Part shown: one piece after another, positions 1 through 8,583 of the stretch
How positions within the stretch are numbered: position 1 is the first letter of the stretch
Layout: each line of letters starts with the position of its first letter
Assembly (NCBI RefSeq): GCF_900637905.1
Contig: NZ_LR134472.1
Span: 1,240,001-1,304,000 of the forward strand
Direction: 5' to 3'
DNA: 64,000 nt
DNA from: Parvimonas micra
GTDB lineage: Bacteria; Bacillota; Clostridia; Tissierellales; Peptoniphilaceae
Program-made: the position numbers and the translations under genes
Notes under the pieces: model-generated
What the model saw: the letters and a program-made list of their open reading frames with translations, nothing else
Told to the model about the DNA's origin: nothing
Database searches by the model: none

Positions 1-141
1 GTTAAAGTTTCTATAGAATATGGACAAAAATTTGAAGAAATCGTTAAAAAAATTCAAGAAAATATAAAATTAAAAGTAGAAATGATGACAAGTATTAAAG
101 TTTTAGGTGTAAATATTTGTATTGAATCTATTGAAAAGTAG
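1..141 (+). CDS. Asp23/Gls24 family protein, C-terminal end (partial)
   Basis: The reading frame is open from the first base and stops with TAG at 139-141, giving the last 46 residues of a protein that starts before the window. The remaining segment (VSIEYGQKFEEIVKKIQENI, then a TSIKVLGVNICIESI tail) resembles the C-terminal part of the Asp23/Gls24 (YqhY/AmaP-associated) family. Members of this family are small cytosolic proteins linked to envelope stress and lipid homeostasis. An Asp23-like yqhY gene sits directly before nusB in many Firmicutes, and nusB follows here after 9 bases, which supports the call. Only the tail is visible, so the family assignment rests on short similarity plus context. 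Confidence 0.7.
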   Translation, partial: VKVSIEYGQKFEEIVKKIQENIKLKVEMMTSIKVLGVNICIESIEK

Positions 142-150
142 AGTGTTTAT

Positions 151-555
151 ATGACTAGAAGTGAAGCACGAGAATGGTGTATGAAGTTGATTTATCAATT
201 AAGTATACATAATAATTTTAAATGTGACGAGATAGAAAGTTTTATAGAGTATTTCGATTTGCCTAGTAGCGAGGTTAAATATATTAGAAAAAATTGTAAA
301 TCTATAATAGATAATCTTGATAACATTGATAATATTATAAAGGAAAACTTAGAAGGTTGCTGGAATTACAATAGAATAGCTAAAATTGATTTGGCAATTC
401 TTAGAGTTGCAGTAAATGAAATTTATTACTTAGACGATATTCCTGAAAGTGTTGCAATAAATGAAGCTATAGAAATTGCGAATAAATATTCTACTGACGC
501 TTCATATAAGTTTATAAATGGAATTTTGGGAACTATCGTTAGAGCAAAAAAATAA
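151..555 (+). CDS. nusB: Transcription antitermination factor NusB
   Basis: NusB binds boxA RNA together with NusE (ribosomal protein S10) and supports antitermination of rRNA transcription. The 134-residue length matches the family. The N-terminal [17 protein letters not shown] corresponds to the usual R-x-x-A-x-x-x-L-Y-Q helix. The C-terminal half contains the family signature ([18 protein letters not shown], then [14 protein letters not shown] and [10 protein letters not shown]). It is the first complete gene of a closely packed operon running to about 10.18 kb. Bacillus-type orders have folD and xseA after nusB; here folD is absent and a small membrane protein gene intervenes. Confidence 0.95.
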   Translation: MTRSEAREWCMKLIYQLSIHNNFKCDEIESFIEYFDLPSSEVKYIRKNCKSIIDNLDNIDNIIKENLEGCWNYNRIAKIDLAILRVAVNEIYYLDDIPESVAINEAIEIANKYSTDASYKFINGILGTIVRAKK

Positions 556-580
556 AATATATTTTTAGGAGGTAGTTATA

Positions 581-925
581 ATGTTACTTAATACTTTATT
601 GTTAGTTGTGTTCGTTGGTATTGTTTTTTCAGGCATAGCTGTGTCAACTTTTTTAGTTGGAACTGAAGGCAACAAGAGATGGATTGTTTATCCAGTTTTC
701 TGTGCGATTTGTATTGGTATATTTTTGTTTTTTAAAAATACTATGAATTTAAATTTCCTACCTTGGAGAAATGCATATTTGATTGTTACATTCTATGTTT
801 CAGCTGTTTGTACATTAATGGCATTTATAGCTATTCCTAAAACATCTTTAAAAGCATTAAAAGAAAGTGTAGTTCCTGCAGTAAGCATATTTACAATTGC
901 CGGAGTTCTTTTAATGATTTACTAA
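581..925 (+). CDS. Small four-helix membrane protein of unknown function
   Basis: A 114-residue protein with about four hydrophobic segments (roughly residues 3-25, 33-51, 64-84, 94-113) separated by short polar turns, hence an integral inner-membrane protein. No catalytic motif or known domain is recognised. A good ribosome binding site (AGGAGG at about 568-573) precedes the ATG. It lies between nusB and xseA, 25 bases after nusB and 15 before xseA, so it is very likely cotranscribed with them. Nothing in the sequence assigns a function. Confidence 0.75.
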   Translation: MLLNTLLLVVFVGIVFSGIAVSTFLVGTEGNKRWIVYPVFCAICIGIFLFFKNTMNLNFLPWRNAYLIVTFYVSAVCTLMAFIAIPKTSLKALKESVVPAVSIFTIAGVLLMIY

Positions 926-940
926 AATAGGAGAGTTTTG

Positions 941-2140
941 ATGACAACATTTAAGGTTAAAGAAGTGAGTAAGTATATTTCGAATGTACTTAGGAGAGAT
1001 TCTTTTTTATCTAACATAAGTGTTGAAGGCGAAGTATCTAATTTTAAAAAATCGGGTGGTCATAGTTATTTTAGTATCAAAGATGATGAAGCTATGCTTA
1101 AATGTGTAGTTTTTAAAACTATTCCGATTGCACAAAGTTTGAATCTAACTGACGGACAAAAGGTTGTCGTAACAGGAACTGTTATGACTTATGAAAAAGG
1201 AAGCTACTATCAGATTTTATGTAAAAATGTTGAAGAGGTCGGTCGTGGAAATTTATATGAGCAGTTTTTAGCTCTAAAAGAAAAACTTTCAAAAGAAGGT
1301 CTTTTTAATTCTGAATTAAAAAAGCCAATTCCGAAATTTCCCAAGAATATAGGAGTTGTTACTGCTAAAAACGGAGCGGCAATTCGTGATATTTTAAATA
1401 CATTGCGAAGAAGATATAGGATTGCAAATATATATTTTTATCCTGCTAAGGTTCAAGGGATTGGTGCGAGTGATGAAATAGCTCTTGGCGTTAAATATTT
1501 AGATTCACTTGATTTTATTGACACAATAATTGTTGGTAGAGGTGGTGGTTCTTTTGAAGATTTGAATGCGTTTAATGATGAAAATCTCATTAGAACCATT
1601 TTTAATTGTAAAAAACCTGTTATATCAGCAGTTGGTCATGAGATAGATACAATGCTAACAGATTATGTTGCAGATAAGAGAGCTGCGACTCCGACGGCAG
1701 GAGCAGAGCTTTCATCTGTAAGCATGGATGAGATAAAAGAATTTTTAAATCAAGCAGAGAAAAAACTTAATAAAAATATTTTAGAAGAAATTTCTGCTGA
1801 AAAAGTTCAGCTTGAACATTTTAAAAAAGAATTGGAATATTACAATCCGGCTAATAGAATTACTACATTGAAAGAAAATCTTGAAAATTTGAAAAAATCT
1901 TTGGATGAAAAAATAGTTTCAATTTTTAAATATAATAAACAATTATTAGATTTTAAAAGACAATCTTTGGAGATTATAAATCCGAACAGTATTTTAGATA
2001 GAGGATATAGCATTATTTATAATGATAAGAATGAAATTGTAAAGGATATTAAGACTGTAAATGTAGGAGATTCTTTGAAACTTAAAGTTTCTAATGGAGA
2101 GATTATTTCCGATGTTAAGGAGATTATAGATGGCAATTAA
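941..2140 (+). CDS. xseA: Exodeoxyribonuclease VII large subunit
   Basis: Catalytic subunit of ExoVII, which degrades single-stranded DNA in both directions to oligonucleotides and works with several XseB subunits in the cytosol. The N-terminal OB fold (about residues 1-100, with GEVSNFKKSGGHSYFSIKD) is followed by the catalytic core with GVVTAKNGAAIRDI, GRGGGSFEDL and VGHEIDTMLTDYVADKRA, then a coiled-coil region and a C-terminal RGYSII motif. Length (about 399 residues) is normal. I take the ATG at 941 rather than the adjacent TTG at 938, because AGGAGAG lies 6 bases before it. It overlaps xseB by 11 bases. Confidence 0.96.
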   Translation: MTTFKVKEVSKYISNVLRRDSFLSNISVEGEVSNFKKSGGHSYFSIKDDEAMLKCVVFKTIPIAQSLNLTDGQKVVVTGTVMTYEKGSYYQILCKNVEEVGRGNLYEQFLALKEKLSKEGLFNSELKKPIPKFPKNIGVVTAKNGAAIRDILNTLRRRYRIANIYFYPAKVQGIGASDEIALGVKYLDSLDFIDTIIVGRGGGSFEDLNAFNDENLIRTIFNCKKPVISAVGHEIDTMLTDYVADKRAATPTAGAELSSVSMDEIKEFLNQAEKKLNKNILEEISAEKVQLEHFKKELEYYNPANRITTLKENLENLKKSLDEKIVSIFKYNKQLLDFKRQSLEIINPNSILDRGYSIIYNDKNEIVKDIKTVNVGDSLKLKVSNGEIISDVKEIIDGN

Positions 2141-2387
2141 GTTGGAAAATTATGATAAGGGAATTGAAGAACTTATTAAAATTGTAAATACTTTAGAAAA
2201 AGAACAATTAAGTCTTGAAAAAAGTATTGAGCTGTATAAAAAGGGAATGAAACTTCATAAAGAATTAGTTGATATTTTGGAAAAAGAAGAAGGTAGACTA
2301 TTCTTATTTGATGAAAAGGCTCAAAATGAAGAGGAAAAATTTGTAGAAAAAACTTTAGAAGATGGACAAGTGAGTTTAGAATTATAA
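2130..2387 (+). CDS. xseB: Exodeoxyribonuclease VII small subunit
   Basis: The 85-residue small subunit that binds the coiled coil of XseA and is required for ExoVII activity. The short helical hairpin typical of XseB is visible: NYDKGIEELIKIVNTLEKEQ, then SLEKSIELYKKGMKL. The tail is acidic. The start ATG lies within the end of xseA and is preceded by AAGGAG, and the stop overlaps the ispA start by one base, so translational coupling on both sides is likely. Confidence 0.94.
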   Translation: MAIKLENYDKGIEELIKIVNTLEKEQLSLEKSIELYKKGMKLHKELVDILEKEEGRLFLFDEKAQNEEEKFVEKTLEDGQVSLEL

Positions 2388-3235
2388 TGGAAGATTTTAT
2401 AAAATTAATTCATAATGATAAAAGCATAATTGAGACAAGATTAAATAAAGTTTATGCAGATAATAATGAGTTTGAAAAAATGTGTGCTTATTCTTTTTCT
2501 GTTGGTGGAAAGAGAATAAGAGCAATTTTGCTTTTAGAGGCTTTTAAAATTTGTAGGGATATTTCAGATATAGCCATAGACTTTTCAGTTGCTTTAGAGC
2601 TTATTCATAACTATTCTTTAGTTCATGATGATTTACCTGAAATGGATGATGATAAATTTAGAAGAGGAGTATTATCTGTTTATGGCAAATATGGACAGTC
2701 AAATGCTGTTTTAGTAGGAGATGAGCTTTTAAATAATGCAAATTTAATTATGTTTAAAGCCATTAAACAACTTGAAAATATTGATGAAATCAAAAATGCT
2801 ATTTCTGCAAGTGAAATAATTTTAAATTCAAGTGGAATAAATGGAATGGTTTATGGTCAGTTTTTAGATCTTGAAAATAATGTAGAGAATTTAAGTGATA
2901 TTGAAAAGATTAATTCTCTAAAGACAGGAGAACTTTTTAAAGCTGCAATTTTAGCGGGAGCAAAACTTGGTGGAGCAAGTGATAATGATTTAGCACATTT
3001 GGAGATTTACGCCAAAAACCTAGGTTTAGTTTTCCAACTTCAAGATGATTTATTCGACTATGATGAGGATGTTGAGTTAAATAAAAAAACTTTTGCAACC
3101 GTTCTGGGAAAGAGTGAAGTTGAAAAGAAAATTGAAGAACAAAATAAGATTTCATTGCAAGAAATTAATAAAATTTCAGGAAGAAAAGAATTTTTTGTAA
3201 ATTTCATTGATTATATGGCAAAAAGGACTTACTAA
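2387..3235 (+). CDS. ispA: Farnesyl / geranylgeranyl diphosphate synthase (polyprenyl synthetase)
   Basis: A trans-prenyltransferase that condenses isopentenyl diphosphate with allylic diphosphates to make the farnesyl diphosphate used for undecaprenyl carrier and quinone-type lipids. The 282-residue protein has the family motifs: GGKRIRAILLLE, the first Asp-rich motif DDLPEMDDDKFRRG (about residues 81-94), the KTGELFKAA segment, and the second Asp-rich motif QLQDDLFDYDED (about residues 217-228). It lies in the xseAB-ispA-tlyA order common to Firmicutes. The dxs gene that often follows ispA is missing here. Confidence 0.93.
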   Translation: MEDFIKLIHNDKSIIETRLNKVYADNNEFEKMCAYSFSVGGKRIRAILLLEAFKICRDISDIAIDFSVALELIHNYSLVHDDLPEMDDDKFRRGVLSVYGKYGQSNAVLVGDELLNNANLIMFKAIKQLENIDEIKNAISASEIILNSSGINGMVYGQFLDLENNVENLSDIEKINSLKTGELFKAAILAGAKLGGASDNDLAHLEIYAKNLGLVFQLQDDLFDYDEDVELNKKTFATVLGKSEVEKKIEEQNKISLQEINKISGRKEFFVNFIDYMAKRTY

Positions 3236-3969
3236 TGGAAAGAGCAGATATTTGTTTAGTTAATCTAGGTCTTGCAAAATCAAGAACTCATGCAAAGAGG
3301 ATTATTACAGAAAAAAGAGCTTTTTATTATGGTAAAATTATAGAAAAAGTTTCAATGATGATTGAAAAACCTGGATTAGTAATAGTAAAAGCAACTTTTG
3401 AAGATAGTTATGTTGGAAGAGGAGCTATTAAGTTAGACTCTGCAATTAAAAACTTTAAACTTGATTTGGAAAATTTAATCTGTATGGATATTGGTGCATC
3501 AACAGGGGGATTTACTCAAATTATGTTAAATGCAAATGCAAAAAAAGTTTATGCAATAGATGTCGGAACAGATCAATTAGCAAAGAGTTTACTTGCTGAT
3601 GATAGAGTAGTAAGTTTAGAAAATATAAATTTTCGATATTTAGATTTTGAAGTTATAGGAGAGAAGCTTGATTTTATTTCTATCGACGTTTCTTTTATTT
3701 CTTTAAAATATATTTTTGAAAATTTGTATAAATTTTTAAAAGAAGACAGTATGATTGTGGCACTAATAAAACCACAATTTGAATGTGAGGGAAAGAGCTT
3801 AAATAAAAAGGGAATAGTAAAGTCTGAAAAAGTTATAGAAAATGTAATTGAAAAGGTCAGACTTTATGCACTTGGAAATAAGCTCGAAATAATTTCCATA
3901 ATTGATTCTCCAATACTCGGCGGAGATGGAAATAAAGAAAAATTAGCACTTATTAAAGGGATTTTTTAA
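3235..3969 (+). CDS. tlyA: TlyA family 16S/23S rRNA 2'-O-methyltransferase
   Basis: TlyA enzymes methylate ribose 2'-hydroxyls in rRNA; the M. tuberculosis member modifies C1409 (16S) and C1920 (23S). An N-terminal S4 RNA-binding domain (ADICLVNLGLAKSRTHAKR, residues 3-60) is followed by a Rossmann methyltransferase core with the SAM motif MDIGASTGGFTQ (about residues 83-94) and the catalytic-type segment LIKPQFECE. Length (244 residues) is normal. It overlaps the ispA stop by one base and lies 8 bases before argR, a conserved neighbourhood. Confidence 0.93.
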   Translation: MERADICLVNLGLAKSRTHAKRIITEKRAFYYGKIIEKVSMMIEKPGLVIVKATFEDSYVGRGAIKLDSAIKNFKLDLENLICMDIGASTGGFTQIMLNANAKKVYAIDVGTDQLAKSLLADDRVVSLENINFRYLDFEVIGEKLDFISIDVSFISLKYIFENLYKFLKEDSMIVALIKPQFECEGKSLNKKGIVKSEKVIENVIEKVRLYALGNKLEIISIIDSPILGGDGNKEKLALIKGIF

Positions 3970-3977
3970 GAGGTTTT

Positions 3978-4430
3978 ATGAAAAAATATACAAGACAGAG
4001 AATTATTTTAGATTTAGTTGAAAATAATGAGATAAAAACACAAGAAGAGCTTTCAGAATGTTTGGAAAAAAAGGGGATTCGTTCTACACAAGCTACAGTT
4101 TCAAGAGATATAAAGGAATTAAAAATTTTAAAGGTACAAACTAAAAATGGAGAATACAAGTATAAGGTTGTAGATTCTATTTATGACTCTTTAGATGAAA
4201 GGTTGAGTAAGATATGTAAACTTGCTATTTTGTCTATAAAGCATAATGGAGACGTGATACTTATAAAGACTATTCCATATACTGCAAGTGTTTGTGGTTC
4301 GTATATAGAGAATGCAAAGTTAAAAATGGTAAGTGGAATTGTAACCGGAAATGATACCATTTTTATTGCAATTGACGATAAAACTTTTCTAGATTCTGTA
4401 GTTGAAGATATAAGAAAACTTGTAAGGTAG
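3978..4430 (+). CDS. argR: Arginine repressor ArgR/AhrC
   Basis: A hexameric arginine-responsive regulator of arginine synthesis and catabolism genes. The N-terminal winged helix (YTRQRIILDLVENNEIKTQE through TQATVSRDIKELKI, residues 3-52) is complete. The C-terminal oligomerisation and arginine-binding domain carries SVCGSYIENAK and GIVTGNDTIFIAI. The usual ligand-binding pair in the GDDT motif reads GNDT here, so one of the two acidic residues is Asn; some family members vary at this spot. The gene sits between tlyA and recN, the same order as ahrC in Bacillus. Confidence 0.93.
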   Translation: MKKYTRQRIILDLVENNEIKTQEELSECLEKKGIRSTQATVSRDIKELKILKVQTKNGEYKYKVVDSIYDSLDERLSKICKLAILSIKHNGDVILIKTIPYTASVCGSYIENAKLKMVSGIVTGNDTIFIAIDDKTFLDSVVEDIRKLVR

Positions 4431-4437
4431 GGATTTT

Positions 4438-6156
4438 ATGTTATCTGAATTATATATAAGAAATTTAGCAATTGTCGATGAAATAAAAATTTCTTTTACC
4501 GAAGGACTTAATATTTTAACAGGAGAAACAGGAACCGGTAAATCTATAATTATTGGGGCTATTTCTTTGCTTTGTGGTGGGAGAGCTAATACCTCATCTA
4601 TTGGTAAACGTAGTGATACTGCTTATGTTGAAGGAGTATTTTTTCTATCTGATTATGACGAGAAAATTTTGAGAAATAAATTTGAATTGCTAGATTTAGA
4701 TATAGAAATTGAAGATAATATGTTGGTTATTTCAAGAACTATAAGTAAAAATGGAAGATCAGTTTCAAAGATAAATAATAGAACTGTAAATAATTCTATT
4801 CTATCTGATATTATGTTGAATATTCTAAATGTTTGTGGACAACATGATAGTTATACATTATTTAATAGATCTGACTTTGTTGAAATTTTAGATAGTTTTT
4901 GCGATGATGAGTTTAGAAAAAAATTAAAAGAATTAGAAATGTTATACGATAAAATAAAAAAGGCAAGTTCTAATTTTAAAAAATTAAAGAATAAAGTAAG
5001 TAATTTTGATGAAAATGTTGAAGAAATAAAATCGGAAATTGAAGAGCTAAACAGCTTGGAACTTGAAACTTTGGATGAAGAATTTATCGAAAATGAAATT
5101 GATAAATTTAATAATAGTCAAACTATTTTAGGCTGTTGTGGAAATTTAGTTGAGCTTTTTGATGGAGAAAATTCAGAAGTAAATGCCTTTTCTGTTTTAA
5201 ATGAAATAAATAGAAATATTATTATATTGGAAGAAAATGATAAAAATGTAAAATTAAGTGAAGATTTTGAAAATATTTCTTTTGGATTAAAAGAAATATA
5301 TACAAAAATTCAAGATTATTATTCAAGCATCTATATTGACGAAGAAAGACTTATGATTTTACAGGAAAAATTTAATCTTTTAAATGACTTGAAAAGGAAA
5401 CATAAGACAGATAAAAAAGGACTTATAAAATATAAAAATTTATTAGAGGAAGATTTGTATTTACTTGAACATTCAAAAGATTTGTTATTTGAAGAAAACA
5501 ACAAACTTAAAAATTTAAGTGAAGAATATAAGAAAATTGCTACAGAAATTTCAAATTCCAGAAAAGAAGTTGCAAAGAGAATAGAAAAATTAATTGAAAA
5601 AGAACTTTTGGATTTGGATTTAAAAAATTCAATCTTTAAAATAGACATAAAGACAAATAATAAAATTACAAATATCGGTTTTGATGAAGTTACTTTTTTA
5701 ATTTCTACAAATAAGGGCGAAGAGCTTCAAGAAATATATAAAATCGCATCAGGTGGAGAACTTAGCCGAATTATGTTAGGCTTTAAGAAGGTTCTATCCG
5801 ACAGAGATAAGATAGCAACTCTTGTTTTTGATGAGATTGATACGGGTATAAGTGGGGTAACCGCTCAAATTGTTGGAGAAAAACTTGCAGAAATTTCAAA
5901 AAATCATCAACTTCTCGTAATTTCTCATTTACCACAGATTTCAGTTTTATCTGATACACATTTCATAATAAGTAAAGAAACTGTGGGGGATGTAACTTTA
6001 TCAAAAGTTTTATGCGCAAATTATGATGAAAAAGTTATGGAAATTTCAAGACTTATAGGTGGAGCAAATATTAATGAAACAACTATAAGACAATCTAAGG
6101 AAATGATTGAAATTGCAAATGAAAAAAAGGAAAGATTAAGATGTATAGAAAAGTAA
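4438..6156 (+). CDS. recN: DNA repair protein RecN
   Basis: An SMC-like ATPase that acts early in double-strand-break repair. It has an N-terminal Walker A (GETGTGKSIIIGAI, about residues 29-42) and the GQHDSYTLF motif. Long coiled-coil arms rich in Lys and Glu span about residues 150-400. The C-terminal ABC signature SGGELSRIMLGFK (about 438-450) and Walker B VFDEIDTGISG follow, with an HLPQISVLSD tail. The 572-residue length fits. It follows argR after 7 bases and overlaps the following Nudix gene by 16 bases. Confidence 0.95.
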   Translation: MLSELYIRNLAIVDEIKISFTEGLNILTGETGTGKSIIIGAISLLCGGRANTSSIGKRSDTAYVEGVFFLSDYDEKILRNKFELLDLDIEIEDNMLVISRTISKNGRSVSKINNRTVNNSILSDIMLNILNVCGQHDSYTLFNRSDFVEILDSFCDDEFRKKLKELEMLYDKIKKASSNFKKLKNKVSNFDENVEEIKSEIEELNSLELETLDEEFIENEIDKFNNSQTILGCCGNLVELFDGENSEVNAFSVLNEINRNIIILEENDKNVKLSEDFENISFGLKEIYTKIQDYYSSIYIDEERLMILQEKFNLLNDLKRKHKTDKKGLIKYKNLLEEDLYLLEHSKDLLFEENNKLKNLSEEYKKIATEISNSRKEVAKRIEKLIEKELLDLDLKNSIFKIDIKTNNKITNIGFDEVTFLISTNKGEELQEIYKIASGGELSRIMLGFKKVLSDRDKIATLVFDEIDTGISGVTAQIVGEKLAEISKNHQLLVISHLPQISVLSDTHFIISKETVGDVTLSKVLCANYDEKVMEISRLIGGANINETTIRQSKEMIEIANEKKERLRCIEK

Positions 6157-6659
6157 AATCAGAAGAAATTTTTGACGGAAAAATTTTGAATTTAAAACTT
6201 GAATACTTTGAAAAAGATGATAAAGTTTTAAGAAGAGAAATTGTAGAGCATAAAGATGCAGTTGCAATTTTTCCAATTGATGAAAAAGGATATGTATATT
6301 TAGTTAAACAATACAGATTTCCAATTCAGGAGGACTTTTTAGAGATTCCTGCTGGACTTGTAGAAGTAGGAGAAAATTATGAAGAGACTGCTCTTAGAGA
6401 ATTGCAAGAGGAAATAGGTTTTAGTTCAAATAATTTAGAAAGAATTTTTGAAGGCTATACAAGTGTTGGATTTTGTACAGAAAAAGTTGTAATTTTTAGA
6501 GCCGGTAGTTTATTCTTTTCAAAATTACCGGAGGATGAAGATGAGAATTTGAGTGTAGTTAAAATTCGTTTTGATGATTTAAAAAAAATGTATTTTAATG
6601 GAGAAATAAAAGATTTTAAAACGGCAATAGCTATTTTAAATGAAATAAATAGGGGGTAA
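6141..6659 (+). CDS. NUDIX hydrolase, ADP-ribose pyrophosphatase type
   Basis: Predicted to hydrolyse ADP-ribose or related nucleotide sugars. The Nudix box is complete: GLVEVGENYEETALRELQEEIGF (about residues 72-94, matching GX5EX7REUXEEXGU). It is preceded by the beta strands seen in ADP-ribose pyrophosphatases (VYLVKQYRFPIQEDFLEIPA), and EGYTSVGFCTEKVVIF follows it. The 172-residue length is usual for the NudF/YqkG group, which is often found next to recN in Clostridia and Bacilli. The start overlaps the recN end. Confidence 0.9.
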   Translation: MYRKVKSEEIFDGKILNLKLEYFEKDDKVLRREIVEHKDAVAIFPIDEKGYVYLVKQYRFPIQEDFLEIPAGLVEVGENYEETALRELQEEIGFSSNNLERIFEGYTSVGFCTEKVVIFRAGSLFFSKLPEDEDENLSVVKIRFDDLKKMYFNGEIKDFKTAIAILNEINRG

Positions 6660-6660
6660 T

Positions 6661-7272
6661 ATGGATTTTATAATGGAACATTTAATTGTTGGAATTGCAG
6701 TAATGTTTGTAATTATAGCTTGTAGAGTTTTTCAAGCAAATGTTGCTTTAGCATTGGGAGATGATACGCCAAAATTGAATGGATCAACTAGCTTAAATCC
6801 TGTAAATCACATTGATTTGGTAGGGTTTATTTGTTTTTTAGTTTTTAAATTTGGCTGGGCGAAGCCGTTAGAAGTAAATGTGTCTAAGTTTAAAAATAGA
6901 TTTTGGGGTAAAATAATTTACTCTTTATCAAATGCCTTTATGTGCTTTTTAATAGCTTTAATTTCAGCAATAATATATATAATTATAGGCTCTAATAGTG
7001 GATTTTTATTTTTACTTTTTAGAGATATATTTTCAATCAGTATAGTATTTGGAATTATAGGGTTGATTCCATTGCCACCTTTTGACGGGGCGATTTTTGT
7101 AAGTGCGTTTTTGTCAAGAGAAGTTGAATATGAATACTTTAAACTTTCAAATTATACAACTTTTATTCTACTTGCATTGATATTGACAAGGACTTTTGGA
7201 ACATTTTTATCACCTGTAGTTAATACAGTTGGGAAATTTATAATTAAACTTGCATATATGTTGGTGATGTAA
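6661..7272 (+). CDS. Site-2-protease (M50B)-like membrane protein lacking HExxH
   Basis: A 203-residue integral membrane protein with about four to five hydrophobic segments, matching the YwhC/M50B family by the GDDTPKLNGSTSLNPVNHID block (about residues 31-51) and the second motif IPLPPFDG (about 137-144). In active members a helix with the zinc motif HExxHA lies directly before the GD-TPK block. The equivalent stretch here reads CRVFQANVALALGD, so both His ligands and the Glu are replaced. I infer a pseudoprotease or a structural paralogue. The gene overlaps scpA by one base, an arrangement frequent for this family. Confidence 0.82.
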   Translation: MDFIMEHLIVGIAVMFVIIACRVFQANVALALGDDTPKLNGSTSLNPVNHIDLVGFICFLVFKFGWAKPLEVNVSKFKNRFWGKIIYSLSNAFMCFLIALISAIIYIIIGSNSGFLFLLFRDIFSISIVFGIIGLIPLPPFDGAIFVSAFLSREVEYEYFKLSNYTTFILLALILTRTFGTFLSPVVNTVGKFIIKLAYMLVM

Positions 7273-8006
7273 TGCAATTAACTGTAAATTTAGATGCTTA
7301 TTCAGGACCTTTGGATTTGTTGCTCGATTTAATTTCAAAACAAAAGGTTGATATTTACGATATTGAAATAAGTAAAATTACTAAACATTATCTTGAGGCA
7401 ATAGAAAATTCTGTTTATAGTGAAGATACTGATATATCCGCTTTTTTGCTTATGTCAAGTACATTGGTTGAAATAAAGTCCAGAAGTTTGATTCCGAAAA
7501 ACACAGACGAAGATGAGGATGAAATTGTTACAAAAGAACAATTGGTTGAAAGACTTATTGAATATAGAAAGTTCAAAAAAGTAGGAGAATATTTTAAAAA
7601 CTTGGAAATAGAGGGAAGCAAAGCATATTCAAAAATGCAATCTGATATAACTGAATATATGACTGAAGATAAGGAAATTATTTTAAATACAGATGTTGAC
7701 GTGTTGCTTTCTTTAATGGAAAATATTATAAATCAGTATCGAAATAAAAGTGATGAAGATTCTTTTGAAAAAATAATAGAAAAAGACTTATTTCCAATTG
7801 AGAAATATATTTCAATGATAAAAGATAAAATGTATGAAGAAAAAGAGCTTTATTTTGAAGATTTAGTTTTTTATAATGGGACAAAGAGTGAGCTTATCAC
7901 AATTTTTATATCTGTTTTAGAGCTTGTAAAAAATAATTTTATTAAGATTTTTCAAGATAAGGATAAGAATATTAAACTTAATTTAGTGGGAGGAAAAGTT
8001 GAATAG
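7272..8006 (+). CDS. scpA: Segregation and condensation protein A
   Basis: The kleisin subunit of the bacterial SMC-ScpAB condensin, which compacts and segregates the chromosome. The N-terminal LDAYSGPLDLLLDLISKQKVDI signature and the SAFLLMSSTLVEIKSRSLIP helix are intact. A charged linker and a C-terminal winged-helix region (LITIFISVLELVKNNFIKI, about residues 205-225) complete the kleisin layout. Length (244 residues) is normal. The last codons overlap scpB, so coupled translation of the two partners is expected. Confidence 0.95.
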   Translation: MQLTVNLDAYSGPLDLLLDLISKQKVDIYDIEISKITKHYLEAIENSVYSEDTDISAFLLMSSTLVEIKSRSLIPKNTDEDEDEIVTKEQLVERLIEYRKFKKVGEYFKNLEIEGSKAYSKMQSDITEYMTEDKEIILNTDVDVLLSLMENIINQYRNKSDEDSFEKIIEKDLFPIEKYISMIKDKMYEEKELYFEDLVFYNGTKSELITIFISVLELVKNNFIKIFQDKDKNIKLNLVGGKVE

Positions 8007-8583
8007 TAGAGAATATAAACAAGTTATTGAACAGTTGTTGTTTGTTTATGGAGATCCTTTAAAAATTGATGATATTGCTAAAGTCTTGGATATTCCGATA
8101 AAAGAGGCTACTGTTTACGCTGATGAACTTGTAGAAGAGTTTGAATTTCAAAAAAGAGGACTCGTAATTCAAAAAATTTCTAATCATTATCAGATAAAGA
8201 CAAGAAAAGAATATCATGATATTATTTCTAAACTTTTCGAAAAAGTTACAATGAAACATTTAACGAATTCAACTTTGGAAACTTTGGCTATAATTGCATA
8301 TAAACAGCCAATTACAAGGCAAGAAATTGAAGAGATAAGGGGCGTTAAATGTAATAGTTCCATTGAAACTCTAATGTCAAAAGACTTCATTGAAGAGGCA
8401 GGGAGACTTGATAGAATTGGTAAGCCAATTATTTATAAGACAACTTTGAATTTTTTAAATCAATTTAATTTGAAATCTTTAAAGGATTTGCCTGACATTG
8501 AAAAATTTATTTCTGATGAAGAAAAAAGTCAAATAGTTGAAGATGAAAATGATGTGGAAATAGAAGAAGATGAGAATAAATAA
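7999..8583 (+). CDS. scpB: Segregation and condensation protein B
   Basis: Binds ScpA in the SMC condensin complex. It has two winged helices: YKQVIEQLLFVYGDPLKIDD at the start and TLETLAIIAYKQPITRQEIEEIRGV (about residues 92-116) in the middle. The C-terminus is acidic. The start is a TTG at 7999, supported by GGGAGGAAAAG just upstream and by the absence of a better in-frame ATG. The final codons overlap the start of the pseudouridine synthase gene. Confidence 0.95.
   Translation: MNSREYKQVIEQLLFVYGDPLKIDDIAKVLDIPIKEATVYADELVEEFEFQKRGLVIQKISNHYQIKTRKEYHDIISKLFEKVTMKHLTNSTLETLAIIAYKQPITRQEIEEIRGVKCNSSIETLMSKDFIEEAGRLDRIGKPIIYKTTLNFLNQFNLKSLKDLPDIEKFISDEEKSQIVEDENDVEIEEDENK

Noticed and set aside
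3978-4430. Inactive ArgR because of GNDT instead of GDDT
   Set aside because: Only one ligand residue differs and the rest of the arginine site and DNA-binding domain is intact; natural variation is more likely.
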